DNA of 64,000 nt from Hydrogenophaga sp. (GCF_030651625.1 NZ_JAUSCF010000030.1:1-64000), one strand, 5' to 3'. Shown: positions 1 through 8,235, counted from the first letter of the stretch. The notes: generated by a model not told the origin, from the letters alone. Program-made: numbers and translations.

Positions 1-59
1 CCATCGTTCTTGCGACCCGTGACCAGGCGCCGTACCACCTCTGCGTCGATCTCTGACAT
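1..59 (-). CDS. IS66-type accessory protein OrfA, N-terminal fragment
   Basis: An ATG at 59 on the minus strand opens a frame reading MSEIDAEVVRRLVTGRKND before it runs off the window. This resembles the start of IS66-family OrfA (TnpA) proteins, which continue into a helix-turn-helix. The position about 80 bases inside the presumed IS terminus fits the family. Only 19 residues are visible, so this is a family-level guess. Confidence 0.45.
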   Translation of the reverse strand, partial: MSEIDAEVVRRLVTGRKND

Positions 60-90
60 ACGTGTCCACCTTGTTCTACATGGACACGTA
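59..90. repeat. Perfect 10-bp inverted repeat upstream of the IS orfA
   Basis: TACGTGTCCA at 59-68 is mirrored exactly by TGGACACGTA at 81-90 with a 12-base loop. The left arm overlaps the orfA start codon, so in the transcript a hairpin would lie just before the start and could limit translation; a protein operator is equally possible. Confidence 0.5.
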
Positions 91-141
91 GCTTCCCCTC
101 TCAAGCGCTCTGTGGGAAGACGTAGTTGGATGACCGCTTAC

Positions 142-403
142 CATAGGGGAACCCCGCCTAGTGCTCATGGACGAACCTGCAGCGGGTCTGAACATGTCCG
201 AGAAGGCCGAGATCGCAGATCTGATCAAGGGCATTGCAGCCCAGGGGGTTTCAATCGTGCTGGTCGAGCACGACATGAAGTTGGTAATGGGTGTGTCGCA
301 AAGGTTGCTGGTCCTCAACCACGGTCGCCGCCTTGCCTTCGGTGCCACGAACTTAGTGCGCCAGGATCCGGCCGTTATAGAAGCCTATTTGGGTGCAGCA
401 TGA
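142..403 (+). pseudogene. livG: livG remnant: C-terminal part of branched-chain amino acid ABC ATPase
   Basis: From 143 the frame reads IGEPRLVLMDEPAAGLN and continues through VLVEHDMKLVMG to a stop at 401-403. That is the Walker B / D-loop / H-loop part of a LivG-type ATPase of high-affinity branched-chain amide or aromatic uptake systems. The N-terminal two thirds, with Walker A and the signature motif, are missing because the IS66-type end interrupts the gene at 141/142. A GTG at 161 could start an 80-residue peptide, but that would lack an ATP site. The stop overlaps the livF start (ATGA), so the two were translationally coupled before the insertion. The 5' half may lie beyond the element. 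Confidence 0.75.
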
Positions 404-1143
404 CCGAACTGCTTCGCATTGAGGGACTTTCAAGCTACTACGGACGTATCCAGGCTCTGGACTGCGTAAAGCTGGAAGTCGGAGCCGGTGAGCTGGTAGC
501 GCTAATTGGTGCAAACGGGGCGGGCAAAAGCACGCTCTTGCGTTGCATCTCTGGTGTTCAACCGGTGTCGGCTGGATGCATCCATTTCGGAGGCCGTGAC
601 ATCTCCCGCATGCAGCCCAAGGGGCGCGTGCAAGCGGGCATTTGCCAAGTACCGGAAGGACGGCAGGTATTCGGACCAATGTCGGTTGAAGACAACCTGA
701 CACTCGGAGCCTTCTGCCGGCCACGGGACAAGTCGGTCGCGGTGGATCTGGACGCCGTGTACACAATGTTCCCAGTGTTGTACCAGAAGCGAAATCTCGC
801 GGCAGGCACCCTGTCGGGTGGACAACAGCAGATGCTCGCTATGGGTCGCGCGCTTATGGGGCGCCCTCAGCTGCTGCTGCTCGACGAGCCTTCAATGGGG
901 CTGGCCCCGCTCATAGTGCGAGAGATATTCGAAATCATCGGGCGACTGCGATCTCAGGGAACAACGATTCTCCTCGTCGAACAGAACGCGCACTTCGCGC
1001 TTTCTGTAGCGGATCGCGGGTACGTGATCGAAACCGGTCGCATCACACTGACAGGTGCGGGGCATGACCTGATCGCACGCCCAGAGGTGCAAGCCGCCTA
1101 CCTCGGTATGCAGGATCCTGCGGAACGCGAACACCCGGGCTAA
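400..1143 (+). CDS. livF: Branched-chain amino acid-type ABC transporter ATP-binding protein LivF
   Basis: The protein has 247 residues, normal for LivF. Walker A GANGAGKST lies near residue 37, followed by the LivF-typical EGRQVFGPMSVEDNL, signature LSGGQQQMLAMGRAL, Walker B LLLLDEPSMGLAP and H-loop region LLVEQN. It energises uptake of a hydrophobic amino acid or, in catabolic clusters, an aromatic acid, together with LivG, two permeases and a periplasmic receptor. ATG at 400 overlaps the livG stop. The partner livG is broken and no permease is visible, so the transporter is probably inactive unless another LivG substitutes. It lies upstream of a ring-degradation-like cluster that it may once have served. 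Confidence 0.9.
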   Translation: MTELLRIEGLSSYYGRIQALDCVKLEVGAGELVALIGANGAGKSTLLRCISGVQPVSAGCIHFGGRDISRMQPKGRVQAGICQVPEGRQVFGPMSVEDNLTLGAFCRPRDKSVAVDLDAVYTMFPVLYQKRNLAAGTLSGGQQQMLAMGRALMGRPQLLLLDEPSMGLAPLIVREIFEIIGRLRSQGTTILLVEQNAHFALSVADRGYVIETGRITLTGAGHDLIARPEVQAAYLGMQDPAEREHPG

Positions 1144-1395
1144 GCGGGCCGTCTTGCTTGACTTCTTCTAACCGGAAGTATTGTGGTGGGCGTCACCCAC
1201 TAAGACGCCTGGCGGCGACAGATGACATGTTTTAGATACGATCCGTATCGCTGTCACAACGTGCGATCTTCGAACAAGTCTTGCTATGAGATTATAGAAA
1301 TATTACTTTGCAATACTAGGGAAAACACCAGTATGTTTTGTTTATTTCGAGACGCATAGTATCGTAATCAAAACAGCCGTTTTATTGGAGCTATT
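1144..1395 (+). promoter_or_regulatory. Intergenic control region with palindrome ATACG-N3-CGTAT
   Basis: This 252-base AT-rich gap precedes the catabolic cluster. GATACG (1235-1240) and CGTATC (1244-1249) form a 15-bp palindrome with a three-base centre. The same core, ATACG-TTC-CGTAT, recurs at 8487-8499 before the aldehyde dehydrogenase gene. A TetR-family gene lies inside the cluster, so these are probable operators. The ribosome binding site GGAG (1387-1390) sits six bases before the GTG start at 1396. No clear -35/-10 pair stands out. Confidence 0.5.
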
Positions 1396-2394
1396 GTGAA
1401 ACTTGGAAGGTTTGTTATCCAGGGCCTCGACGGCCCAGTCCAGCGCATCTGCATGGTGCTGCCAGAGCAATCTCGTGTGATCGACCTGCGCGCGGCCGAA
1501 GCCTTGCGACAGCAGTCGCGCGGCGCCAGCCGTGATGCAGCCCTGCGCTACGCCTCGATCTTGTTCCCTGAAAGTATGTCGGCCGCCATCGCTCTGGGGG
1601 AGCAGTTTCTGGAAACGGCGGCAGAAGCCGCGCTCAAGCACGGGGATGACGCATCCCTTTCGTTTGAAGGGCTGCATTGGGGCTCGGCTTGTGATCCGTC
1701 TGTCGTGCGTGACGGCCTTACCTTCGTGAAGCACATCCGGCAGTTCCATGAACGCATGAATCTCACCCCCGCACCTGCGCTGCTGCAAGTGCCCGGCTAC
1801 TTCAAGGGCACACCGTGGACGGTGATAGGCCATGATGCCGAGGTGCCCTGGCCAGCCCGCGCGGAGAAGATGGATTACGAACTGGAGATCGGCTGGGTCA
1901 TGGGGCGTACCGCTCACAACATCACTCCGGATACCGCGCGATCCCACCTGTTTGGCGTCACCATATTCAACGACTTCTCTGCTCGCGACCTGCAGGCCAA
2001 CGAGTTCGCAATCGGCATGGGGCCCACCAAAAGCAAGGACTTTGCCTATGGCATCGGCCCCTGGATTACCACGATCGACGAATTCCCCCGACTGGACAAC
2101 ATACGCATGTCGGTGCGAGTCAACGGGGAAACCTGGGGCGAGGGCGACAGCTCGGAGTTGCTCTGGAGCGTTGAAGAATTGATCGCTTACGTCTCGCTAG
2201 GCGACCATGTGCAGCCGGGCGACGTTATCGGCTCCGGCACCATGGGCAACGGCTCTGCACTGGAATTGGGTCGCAGCCTCACACCTGGCGACATCGTGGA
2301 GCTGGAGGTGTCGGGCGTCGGCGTCCTGCGCAACCGGATGGGGCCGCGCCAAGAGGGCACCTGGTGGCCTACTCCGCGCAAGCCCTTCATGTAA
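1396..2394 (+). CDS. Fumarylacetoacetate hydrolase (FAH) family protein, copy 1
   Basis: A 332-residue protein of the FAH superfamily: hydrolases, hydratases and decarboxylases acting on ring-cleavage products such as 2-hydroxy-2,4-dienedioates and acylpyruvates. Metal ligands are visible in DYELEIGWVMG (E-x-E) and in NDFSARDLQ, followed by the glycine-rich GDVIGSGTMGNGSALELG typical of the C-terminal domain. The start is GTG with GGAG six bases upstream. Eleven bases separate it from a second FAH gene, so two consecutive reactions, or a heteromer replacing a fused two-domain enzyme like HpaG, are possible. The substrate cannot be read from the sequence. Confidence 0.85.
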   Translation: MKLGRFVIQGLDGPVQRICMVLPEQSRVIDLRAAEALRQQSRGASRDAALRYASILFPESMSAAIALGEQFLETAAEAALKHGDDASLSFEGLHWGSACDPSVVRDGLTFVKHIRQFHERMNLTPAPALLQVPGYFKGTPWTVIGHDAEVPWPARAEKMDYELEIGWVMGRTAHNITPDTARSHLFGVTIFNDFSARDLQANEFAIGMGPTKSKDFAYGIGPWITTIDEFPRLDNIRMSVRVNGETWGEGDSSELLWSVEELIAYVSLGDHVQPGDVIGSGTMGNGSALELGRSLTPGDIVELEVSGVGVLRNRMGPRQEGTWWPTPRKPFM

Positions 2395-2405
2395 GCGGAC
2401 GAGCG

Positions 2406-3407
2406 ATGAAATTTGCCCTGGGTACTTTCTCTCGGCAGGGTGAGCCGCGCTTCGCCGGCCTCTGTTTTGGCGAACACGTACTTCCCTTAGGTGACGTACA
2501 CGCCAATGCCGTGCGGTGCGGAGCCCGGTGGTCCAGCAGGGTTTCGGTTCTCGAGCTCCTGCAGGACTGGCCTACCAACCTGGCGGTGATGCGCACGCTG
2601 GCGGATCAGTTGTCCCCCAAACACCCTGGCTCGTTGCTGATGTCCAGCCTTCAGGTCCATGCGCCTGTTGACCTGCCGCGTCAAGTATTGTGCACTGGAG
2701 CGAACTACCGTAAGCATGTGGTGGACCTCACTCTGGACATGGGCGTCGGCCCGGCGGGTCTTAAAGGTGACGCACTGCGAAAGTGGGCGGAGGAGATGAT
2801 GGACGAGCGGGCGAACAACGGGGAGCCCTATGTTTTCCCGAAGCTGCCTTCAGCCATCACCGGTGCCTTCGACCCAGTCGTCCTTCCCGACACCACACAA
2901 AAGCCGGATTGGGAGCTGGAGCTCGCGGTGATCATTGGTCGCCCGGCTCGCAACGTTTGCCGTGCTGATGCGCTCAGCTATGTCGCCGGATACTCGATCG
3001 TAAATGACGTCTCTGCACGCGACCTAATTGCCCGCACTGACTACAAGATGCTGGGCACCGACTGGCTGCGGTCCAAGTCACCCCCCACTTTCATGCCCTT
3101 TGGCCCAACCCTGGTGCCGGCATGCTTTGTGTCGGACCCACAGAACCTTCGCATGAACCTGAAGCTGAACGGTCAGACCATGCAGGACGAGTCCACGGCC
3201 GACATGCTGTTCGACGTGGCGCGACAGATTGAATACATCAGCTCGCACGTCGCGTTGTGGCCGGGTGATCTCATCGCTACCGGCTCACCTGCAGGTAACG
3301 GCACCCATTACAACCGCTTCCTCCGGCATGGCGACGTGATGGAAGCGGAAATCGAAGGCTTGGGCAGGCAACGCAACGCTTGCGTGCGGCACGAGCAGAA
3401 CAATTAA
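2406..3407 (+). CDS. Fumarylacetoacetate hydrolase (FAH) family protein, copy 2
   Basis: The 333-residue protein starts at ATG 2406. An upstream in-frame ATG at 2364 would overlap the preceding gene. FAH-fold landmarks are LCTGANYRKHVVD, the metal-binding KPDWELELAVIIGRPARN, VNDVSARDLI and LIATGSPAGNGTHYN. It probably acts on a 2-oxo or 2-hydroxydienoate intermediate from ring cleavage, next to copy 1. It has an extra helical stretch (LRKWAEEMMDERANNG) before the metal site that copy 1 lacks, so the two are distinct subfamilies and not a recent duplication. It is followed after 34 bases by a flavin monooxygenase gene, consistent with one operon. Confidence 0.85.
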   Translation: MKFALGTFSRQGEPRFAGLCFGEHVLPLGDVHANAVRCGARWSSRVSVLELLQDWPTNLAVMRTLADQLSPKHPGSLLMSSLQVHAPVDLPRQVLCTGANYRKHVVDLTLDMGVGPAGLKGDALRKWAEEMMDERANNGEPYVFPKLPSAITGAFDPVVLPDTTQKPDWELELAVIIGRPARNVCRADALSYVAGYSIVNDVSARDLIARTDYKMLGTDWLRSKSPPTFMPFGPTLVPACFVSDPQNLRMNLKLNGQTMQDESTADMLFDVARQIEYISSHVALWPGDLIATGSPAGNGTHYNRFLRHGDVMEAEIEGLGRQRNACVRHEQNN

Positions 3408-3441
3408 ATCCATCACCCTCTGGCGAACAAGGAGACATGAC

Positions 3442-4554
3442 ATGACACAAAAGAAAAAGGTACTGGTAGTGGGCAGCGGCATAGGTGGCTCCACCCTGGC
3501 ATACACATTGCAACGAGCAGGTATCGACGCTCACTGCATTGACATCAAGTCGTGCATACCGATGACCGGATCGGGCATCAATTTGATGCACAACACACTG
3601 CGCGCTTTGGGCAGCATCGGACTTGCAGAGCAATGCATGGACAGCGGATTTCCCTTTCAAGCATTCAAGCAGCATGCAGCCTCCGGTCAGTTGCTAATGA
3701 CCAACCCCGCACCTGCTTGCTGCGGTATCCGAAGGCCCGAACTTGCCCGGATTCTCGAGTCAGCAGCCGAGGGGGTTGGTGCCGTGCTCGAAAAGGATCT
3801 GACCGTTACCGATCTGACGGACCGCGCCGACCAGGTTGAAGTCACACTGTCGGACGGTCGCCAGCAGTCCTACGACCTCGTGGTGGCGGCGGATGGCGCC
3901 TATTCGAAACTTCGCGACCGGATCTTTGGCCCGGAACACAAGGTCTGGTTCGCAGGCCAGAGCTGCTGGCGCTTCAACGCGCCCCGACCCAACGACGTAG
4001 ATGCCTTCTGCCTGTGGCGCTCAGCCGACGGCAGACGCACCGTGGGAGCTTTTCCCACCTCGAAGGAGACTTGCTACTTTTTCTTCCTTGAGAGCAGCGA
4101 TAAACACCTCCATCTTGACAAAGACCAGTTGCACACACTGCTGTTCGAGAGGCTTGCAGCTTTCAGTGCACCCGCCCTACGCGACTCCCTCGCACACGTG
4201 ACCTCCGCGAATCAGGTGATTTTTCGACCCTTTGATATCAATCTGGTGCCGCCTCCATGGCACAGAGGAAGGGTAGTCCTACTGGGTGACGCAGCGCATT
4301 CACCTACCCCTCAGATGACGTCCGGTGGCGGCATGGCCATCGAGGATGCGGTGGTGCTCACCGAATGCCTCTCACAGACTGCAAGTGTCCCTGAGGCATT
4401 GCAGAGCTATTCGAATCGCCGGTTCGAACGGGTGAAGACCGTATGGGATGCGTCACTACAGCTTTGCCGGTACGAGCAAGAGCCCGTACCAAATCCACAG
4501 CGGTCGGCGGCTTTGTTGCTGCAGACCTATCAGTACCTCGGTCAGCCCATGTGA
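3442..4554 (+). CDS. FAD-dependent aromatic-ring monooxygenase (PHBH/salicylate hydroxylase type)
   Basis: This 370-residue class A flavoprotein hydroxylase has the N-terminal dinucleotide motif VVGSGIGGSTLAYTL (GxGxxG), the DG motif in VVAADGAYSKLRD and the GD motif GDAAHSPTPQMTSGGGMA that contacts FAD ribityl. Enzymes of this group use NAD(P)H and O2 to hydroxylate phenolic or N-heterocyclic acids in the cytoplasm. GGAGAC lies at 3431-3436, six bases before ATG. With the extradiol dioxygenase and FAH enzymes of the cluster it would prepare a ring for cleavage. The natural substrate is not predictable; relatives act on salicylate, 6-hydroxynicotinate and hydroxybenzoates. Confidence 0.85.
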   Translation: MTQKKKVLVVGSGIGGSTLAYTLQRAGIDAHCIDIKSCIPMTGSGINLMHNTLRALGSIGLAEQCMDSGFPFQAFKQHAASGQLLMTNPAPACCGIRRPELARILESAAEGVGAVLEKDLTVTDLTDRADQVEVTLSDGRQQSYDLVVAADGAYSKLRDRIFGPEHKVWFAGQSCWRFNAPRPNDVDAFCLWRSADGRRTVGAFPTSKETCYFFFLESSDKHLHLDKDQLHTLLFERLAAFSAPALRDSLAHVTSANQVIFRPFDINLVPPPWHRGRVVLLGDAAHSPTPQMTSGGGMAIEDAVVLTECLSQTASVPEALQSYSNRRFERVKTVWDASLQLCRYEQEPVPNPQRSAALLLQTYQYLGQPM

Positions 4555-4615
4555 TTACCCAACCGACTCCCAACAAAAACCAACAAAACCAACAGATCCA
4601 ACAGAAAGACCAGGC

Positions 4616-5182
4616 GTGACCACTGCAACCATCAATGAGAGTCAACCGACGAAGACATCGGGGCCACGGCGACCTGTTCGCCGAATCGTGACCGGCGAAA
4701 ACGCGGCGGGCAAATCCATATTTCTTTCGGACGGGCCAGCCCCGAACCATACAAGTGGCGTTGGTTCTCCACTGGCCCATGTGGTCTGGGTGACGGGCGA
4801 TGCCGCAGCGCCCGGCTCTGACCCGGCGCCTGCCGGTCAAGCCTTTGGTTTTCATTCAAAAGGTGGCTCTTTGCTGCGCATCGTCGATTTTCCGCCCGAC
4901 GAGAGCTACGACACCGAAGAGCTTGCACGCTTCCTAGACGAGCATGGTGTTCGTGACAACGACAATGCCCGTCACTTCTGGTTTCACAAGACCCAATCTC
5001 TAGACTATGCCATCGTCCTAGAAGGAGAAATATTCGCCCTGATGGACGAAGGCGAAACTCTGATGAGACCGGGCGACATCCTGATCCAGCGGGCCACCAA
5101 CCACAGCTGGTCGAATCGTTCCGGCAAACCCTGTCGGATGGCCTTCGTTCTGCTAGACCTTGAGCATGGCGCTAAGGACTGA
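4616..5182 (+). CDS. Cupin-domain protein
   Basis: The start chosen is GTG 4616 (188 residues): the open frame extends back to 4448 but would overlap the monooxygenase gene by 107 bases. The C-terminal half is a cupin barrel: FWFHKTQSLDYAIVLEGEI followed by the turn MRPGDILIQRATNHSWSN. One histidine of each cupin motif is present (FHKT and NHSW), but the usual HxH of motif 1 is missing, so metal binding and dioxygenase activity are uncertain. Small cupins of this kind sit in aromatic pathways as isomerase-like, accessory or sensor proteins. It lies 61 bases after the hydroxylase gene and is probably co-transcribed. Confidence 0.75.
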   Translation: MTTATINESQPTKTSGPRRPVRRIVTGENAAGKSIFLSDGPAPNHTSGVGSPLAHVVWVTGDAAAPGSDPAPAGQAFGFHSKGGSLLRIVDFPPDESYDTEELARFLDEHGVRDNDNARHFWFHKTQSLDYAIVLEGEIFALMDEGETLMRPGDILIQRATNHSWSNRSGKPCRMAFVLLDLEHGAKD

Positions 5183-5304
5183 GATCGGCCCAGGCTTGCA
5201 GTTGCAGCGCATCTACAACGTCCGAAGCCAAGCGCTGGGTCTGGGTTGGTGCTGGGTATGCATGTCCCGGATAATGGTCTTGTCATATTCGATCGCGGAC
5301 CACC

Positions 5305-6030
5305 TTGCCTACCAAATCGACCTCTAAAGGCGCTGCGGCCAAAGCCGGCATCTCAGCATCCATCCGTAAACCTGTGCGCTCAGGCAACGCCGGCACCGGT
5401 TCCCTTCGGGCTCGCCCACCCGGAAGAGCGCGTAGCGACACCTCCAGGGTGGCCATTCTCGATGCCACGCTCAAGCTCCTGGAAACGACTCCGCTGCAGC
5501 AGATATCCATCGAATCCATCGCACGCGAGGCTGGCGTTGGCAAAGCGACTATCTATCGCTGGTGGGAATCGAAGGCCGCAGTGGTCATCGAGGCATTTGT
5601 GCGCGCTCACGTTAGCCACACGCCGATGCAAAAAGGTGGGAGTCCGCGTGCGGCACTGACCCGTCACATCCATCTGCTGGTCGACGAGTACAGTGGATGG
5701 TCGGGACGCATCGTCGCACAGATCCTCGCAGAGGGACAAGGTGACAGGGACGTGCTGCGCGAGTTTCGGGAGCGCTTCTGGTACGGGCGTCGTGCGGTGG
5801 TCCGCGAGGTAGTGGAGGATGCCCGTCGCTGCGGTGAATTCCGCATTGACATGGATGCGGAGCTGCAAATGGACGTTCTCTACGCGCCCATCTACTTCCG
5901 ACTGCTGGTGGGTCACCTTCCCCTCGACAAGAAGTTCGCGGAAACACACTGCACCACAATGATGCAGATGCTTGCCCCACCCGATTCAAACCTTGGGGCA
6001 AAGCCTACGCCCAGGCGCAAGGCAGCCTGA
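5305..6030 (+). CDS. TetR/AcrR-family transcriptional regulator
   Basis: The 241-residue protein has a basic, disordered N-terminus of about 45 residues, then the TetR helix-turn-helix ISIESIAREAGVGKATIYRWWESKAAVV and a helical ligand-binding domain. The start is TTG 5305; a later start before RVAILDATLKLLE is possible. TetR regulators inside catabolic clusters usually repress them until a pathway intermediate binds. The palindrome ATACG-N3-CGTAT in front of the FAH gene (1235) and the aldehyde dehydrogenase gene (8487) is a reasonable operator candidate. The gene stands 122 bases after the cupin gene and faces the leftward dioxygenase operon. Confidence 0.85.
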   Translation: MPTKSTSKGAAAKAGISASIRKPVRSGNAGTGSLRARPPGRARSDTSRVAILDATLKLLETTPLQQISIESIAREAGVGKATIYRWWESKAAVVIEAFVRAHVSHTPMQKGGSPRAALTRHIHLLVDEYSGWSGRIVAQILAEGQGDRDVLREFRERFWYGRRAVVREVVEDARRCGEFRIDMDAELQMDVLYAPIYFRLLVGHLPLDKKFAETHCTTMMQMLAPPDSNLGAKPTPRRKAA

Positions 6031-6055
6031 TTTTGAAGCTCAATGCACTCCTGCT

Positions 6056-6916
6056 TTAGGCTTGAGGCAGCAAAGAAATATCGACAAGTCGTTCATAGGT
6101 GGTTTCTGCACCAGGCAGCCCTGCGCTGCGACGTTGTTCGATCAACAAGGCCACGCCAGCCGGATCAGGCTGCAGCGAAGCCGCCGTAGTGCGGATCATG
6201 ACCTCGACTGCAGGCGCAGGAAAGCCAAAGTGGGTCAATACCTGGCGCGCCGTGCCTGGATCCCTGACCATCCGAATGCGTGCCTCGTCCAATGCACCTA
6301 TCCAGGCCGTGAGCACTGGACGCAACTGCTCTATAGTGCGTCCGCTCACCACCAGACCTTGCCCGGGAAATGAGGGATAGCGATCCTGAATGCTGGCAAG
6401 GCGGCTCATGCCTGCCTCGATCGCCATAGCATCGAATGGCGGGCCCAGCAAAGTGGCGTCACCTCGGCCGCTCACCATAGCATCGAAGCGCTCCTTCACG
6501 CCACCCACCGGTGCAAGCGAATAGGCATGTTGTCCCAATCCGGCTTCAGCCAGCATCGCGCGCAGGGCAACGATGAAACCATTGCTCGGCCCGTCAACCA
6601 GGACGGTTGCGCCGCGCAGATCATCCAGATGGTTCAAACCGGGCCGGGAAATTATTGACAACGGCGTAGTGCTCTCCAATTGTGCAACGACGCGAAGGTC
6701 CTGGGGACCCATACGCAGGTTCCAGTCCATCACGTTGTCCATCGCGGTGACTACAGCATCCGCCGCGCCTGAGGCGAGCGCATCGAACTGCATGTCGGAC
6801 GAAGCGTTGCGCTCGGCCTGAAGTGTCAGCCCCTCTGACAGCTTCCAATTTTCGGCAAGGATGGCCAATGGCGAAGGAACGAACCAAAGCAATCGGAGTG
6901 TGCGCACGGCTTTCAA
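6056..6916 (-). CDS. NMT1/SsuA-like substrate-binding-fold protein
   Basis: A periplasmic-binding-fold protein of the NMT1/THI5-like group, about 286 residues. Recognisable features are LRLLWFVPSPLAILAENW near the N-terminus, FDALASGAADAVVTAMDNV and LRGATVLVDGPSNGFIV. TTG 6916 is preferred as start: it overlaps the stop of the ferredoxin gene (TTGA) and has GGAGG seven bases before it; GTG 6907 is the alternative. No signal peptide is seen with either start, unusual for a receptor, and no permease or ATPase gene is adjacent. It may be a cytoplasmic pyrimidine-synthase-like enzyme or ligand sensor. It is the last gene of the leftward dioxygenase-ferredoxin operon. Confidence 0.65.
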   Translation of the reverse strand: MKAVRTLRLLWFVPSPLAILAENWKLSEGLTLQAERNASSDMQFDALASGAADAVVTAMDNVMDWNLRMGPQDLRVVAQLESTTPLSIISRPGLNHLDDLRGATVLVDGPSNGFIVALRAMLAEAGLGQHAYSLAPVGGVKERFDAMVSGRGDATLLGPPFDAMAIEAGMSRLASIQDRYPSFPGQGLVVSGRTIEQLRPVLTAWIGALDEARIRMVRDPGTARQVLTHFGFPAPAVEVMIRTTAASLQPDPAGVALLIEQRRSAGLPGAETTYERLVDISLLPQA

Positions 6917-7284
6917 CCCTTGTCCTCCAGTTTGGACGCTTCCGCGGGAATGACCGCATGAATGCGCCACTCGGCGTCGATATCCAGTTTCACTGGTTGA
7001 AGCGAATCACCCAGGCAGGGGCCGTGGGTACAACGACCCGTATGAATCTCGAACTCCGCGCCGTGACCGCTGCACACGATGCGGGTGGCATCCCGATTCA
7101 AGTAAGCATCACGTCGCCAGGCCATTGGACTCCCTGGCCAATGTGGGCAGTCGTTCAACCAGGCGTGCAAGCGCCCTTGGTGCTTCACCACGAACAGCTT
7201 GTCACGACCAGGGCTTTTGTATGTGAAGCCCATGGCAGAGCCATCCTCGAGTTCGTCGACGTGACACAGAGGTATTCGGATCAT
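6913..7284 (-). CDS. Rieske-type [2Fe-2S] ferredoxin
   Basis: The 123-residue protein carries the Rieske cluster ligands: CPHW at about residue 46 and CSGHG at about residue 71 (C-x-H and C-x2-H). It has the length of stand-alone ferredoxin components (BphF/NahAb type). No ring-hydroxylating oxygenase alpha subunit or reductase lies near. It is encoded 12 bases after the extradiol dioxygenase gene and overlaps the next gene by four bases. A possible role is delivering electrons to an oxygenase encoded elsewhere, or re-reducing the iron of the neighbouring dioxygenase, as XylT-type ferredoxins do for catechol 2,3-dioxygenase. The second idea is inference from position. Confidence 0.85.
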   Translation of the reverse strand: MIRIPLCHVDELEDGSAMGFTYKSPGRDKLFVVKHQGRLHAWLNDCPHWPGSPMAWRRDAYLNRDATRIVCSGHGAEFEIHTGRCTHGPCLGDSLQPVKLDIDAEWRIHAVIPAEASKLEDKG

Positions 7285-7296
7285 GTCCAGATCAGT

Positions 7297-8235
7297 CTAG
7301 CCAGCGTTGGGCGGTGGACCGCCTGGGGCCCATTTTTCACGCCAGTCAAAGAGGAAGATCTGCGAAAGGTCGGTTTCTGCCATCACTTCGCGCGGCACCC
7401 AACTGTCATCGTGAAGGTCCATATCCGCGTCATATTCGATGTGACAACCGAACGGGGTGTTGAAGTACCAGAACCAGTTGGAGCCAAAGCGGTGCCGGCC
7501 CGGCCCCCAGTAAGACTGGTACCCCTTTTTCGCCAGCTCCCATCCGGCGGTCATCACCTCACCAGGTCCACCCATATGAAACGTAAAGTGCTCGCAGCCC
7601 TGCATGTGAGGTGGGGTCTGGATGAGGAACAGCGTATGGTGTTCGATCGTGCCAGCTGGTCTCAGGAACGGCCCCATGCCAATAAATCGATCACTCACAC
7701 GGAAGCCCAGTCTTTGGGTGTAGAAGGCTTCAGTGCGCTCGATATCCGGAACGAAATACACCACGTGGGACAAGGTGCGCGGCCGAGGTTGCGCGCTTGG
7801 TCCCGCGGCGGGTGATACGGGAGTGTTGACTTGTCGATTCAGATCTCCTGGAGCATTAATCCGTTCTGCTGGGAGACCGACTGGACGCCGCTGGGTGACC
7901 TTGAAGCCCAGCACGAAGCCAACATCATCCACGCACTCGAGCGAACCGTCTGGCAAGTGCTTGACTTCCCTGTCACGCCCGACCTCATCGGCGATCGCGC
8001 GCAGGGTCGCAGCATCAGCGACCCCATACACCGTCTTGCGAAGCAAGTTCGCCGTATCCAACGTCTTGAGGGGGAGCGTGGGATCGCTTTCCTCCTTTAC
8101 AACAACGGCAGTGCCATCAAGCGCTTCGAAACGTCCTTTCCCTTGCGACAGCAGGCCGTAGTCGACAAGGAACTGCTCGCAGGCCGTGACGTCTTTTACG
8201 CCGAATACAAGCTCGTCTGGTCCGATGATGTTCAT
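7297..8235 (-). CDS. Extradiol-type dioxygenase / VOC superfamily protein
   Basis: The 312-residue protein has two vicinal-oxygen-chelate domains, the size of type I extradiol dioxygenases (BphC, catechol 2,3-dioxygenase). The C-terminal domain keeps the candidate Fe ligands: His in LSHVVYFVPDIERTEAFY, His in IEHHTLFLIQTPP and Glu in FGCHIEYDADMD. It would open a dihydroxylated ring in the meta position, giving a product for the FAH and aldehyde dehydrogenase enzymes nearby. ATG 8235 has a GGAGAG site seven bases upstream; a longer frame to 8289 lacks one. It is the first gene of the leftward operon with the ferredoxin and NMT1-like genes. Confidence 0.8.
   Translation of the reverse strand: MNIIGPDELVFGVKDVTACEQFLVDYGLLSQGKGRFEALDGTAVVVKEESDPTLPLKTLDTANLLRKTVYGVADAATLRAIADEVGRDREVKHLPDGSLECVDDVGFVLGFKVTQRRPVGLPAERINAPGDLNRQVNTPVSPAAGPSAQPRPRTLSHVVYFVPDIERTEAFYTQRLGFRVSDRFIGMGPFLRPAGTIEHHTLFLIQTPPHMQGCEHFTFHMGGPGEVMTAGWELAKKGYQSYWGPGRHRFGSNWFWYFNTPFGCHIEYDADMDLHDDSWVPREVMAETDLSQIFLFDWREKWAPGGPPPNAG

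Larger units (their letters stand above)
1..141 (-). mobile_element. IS66-family insertion sequence, one terminus (partial)
   Basis: Read on the minus strand, position 141 begins with GTAAGCGGTCATCC, matching the GTAA-type terminal inverted repeat of IS66 elements. About 80 bases inside this end an ORF starts (59 to 1) whose first residues resemble the small OrfA/TnpA protein of that family. Immediately outside the end the sequence turns in frame into a livG coding sequence, so 141/142 is taken as the insertion junction. IS66 elements duplicate about 8 bp of target; the expected copy here would be CATAGGGG at 142-149. The rest of the element and the other copy lie outside the window. Family assignment rests on the terminus and 19 residues only. 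Confidence 0.6.

Noticed and set aside
10-399. Long rightward frame running from position 10 into livF
   Set aside because: The first 130 residues cross the IS end and livG in a different frame and look random; LivF starts at 400.
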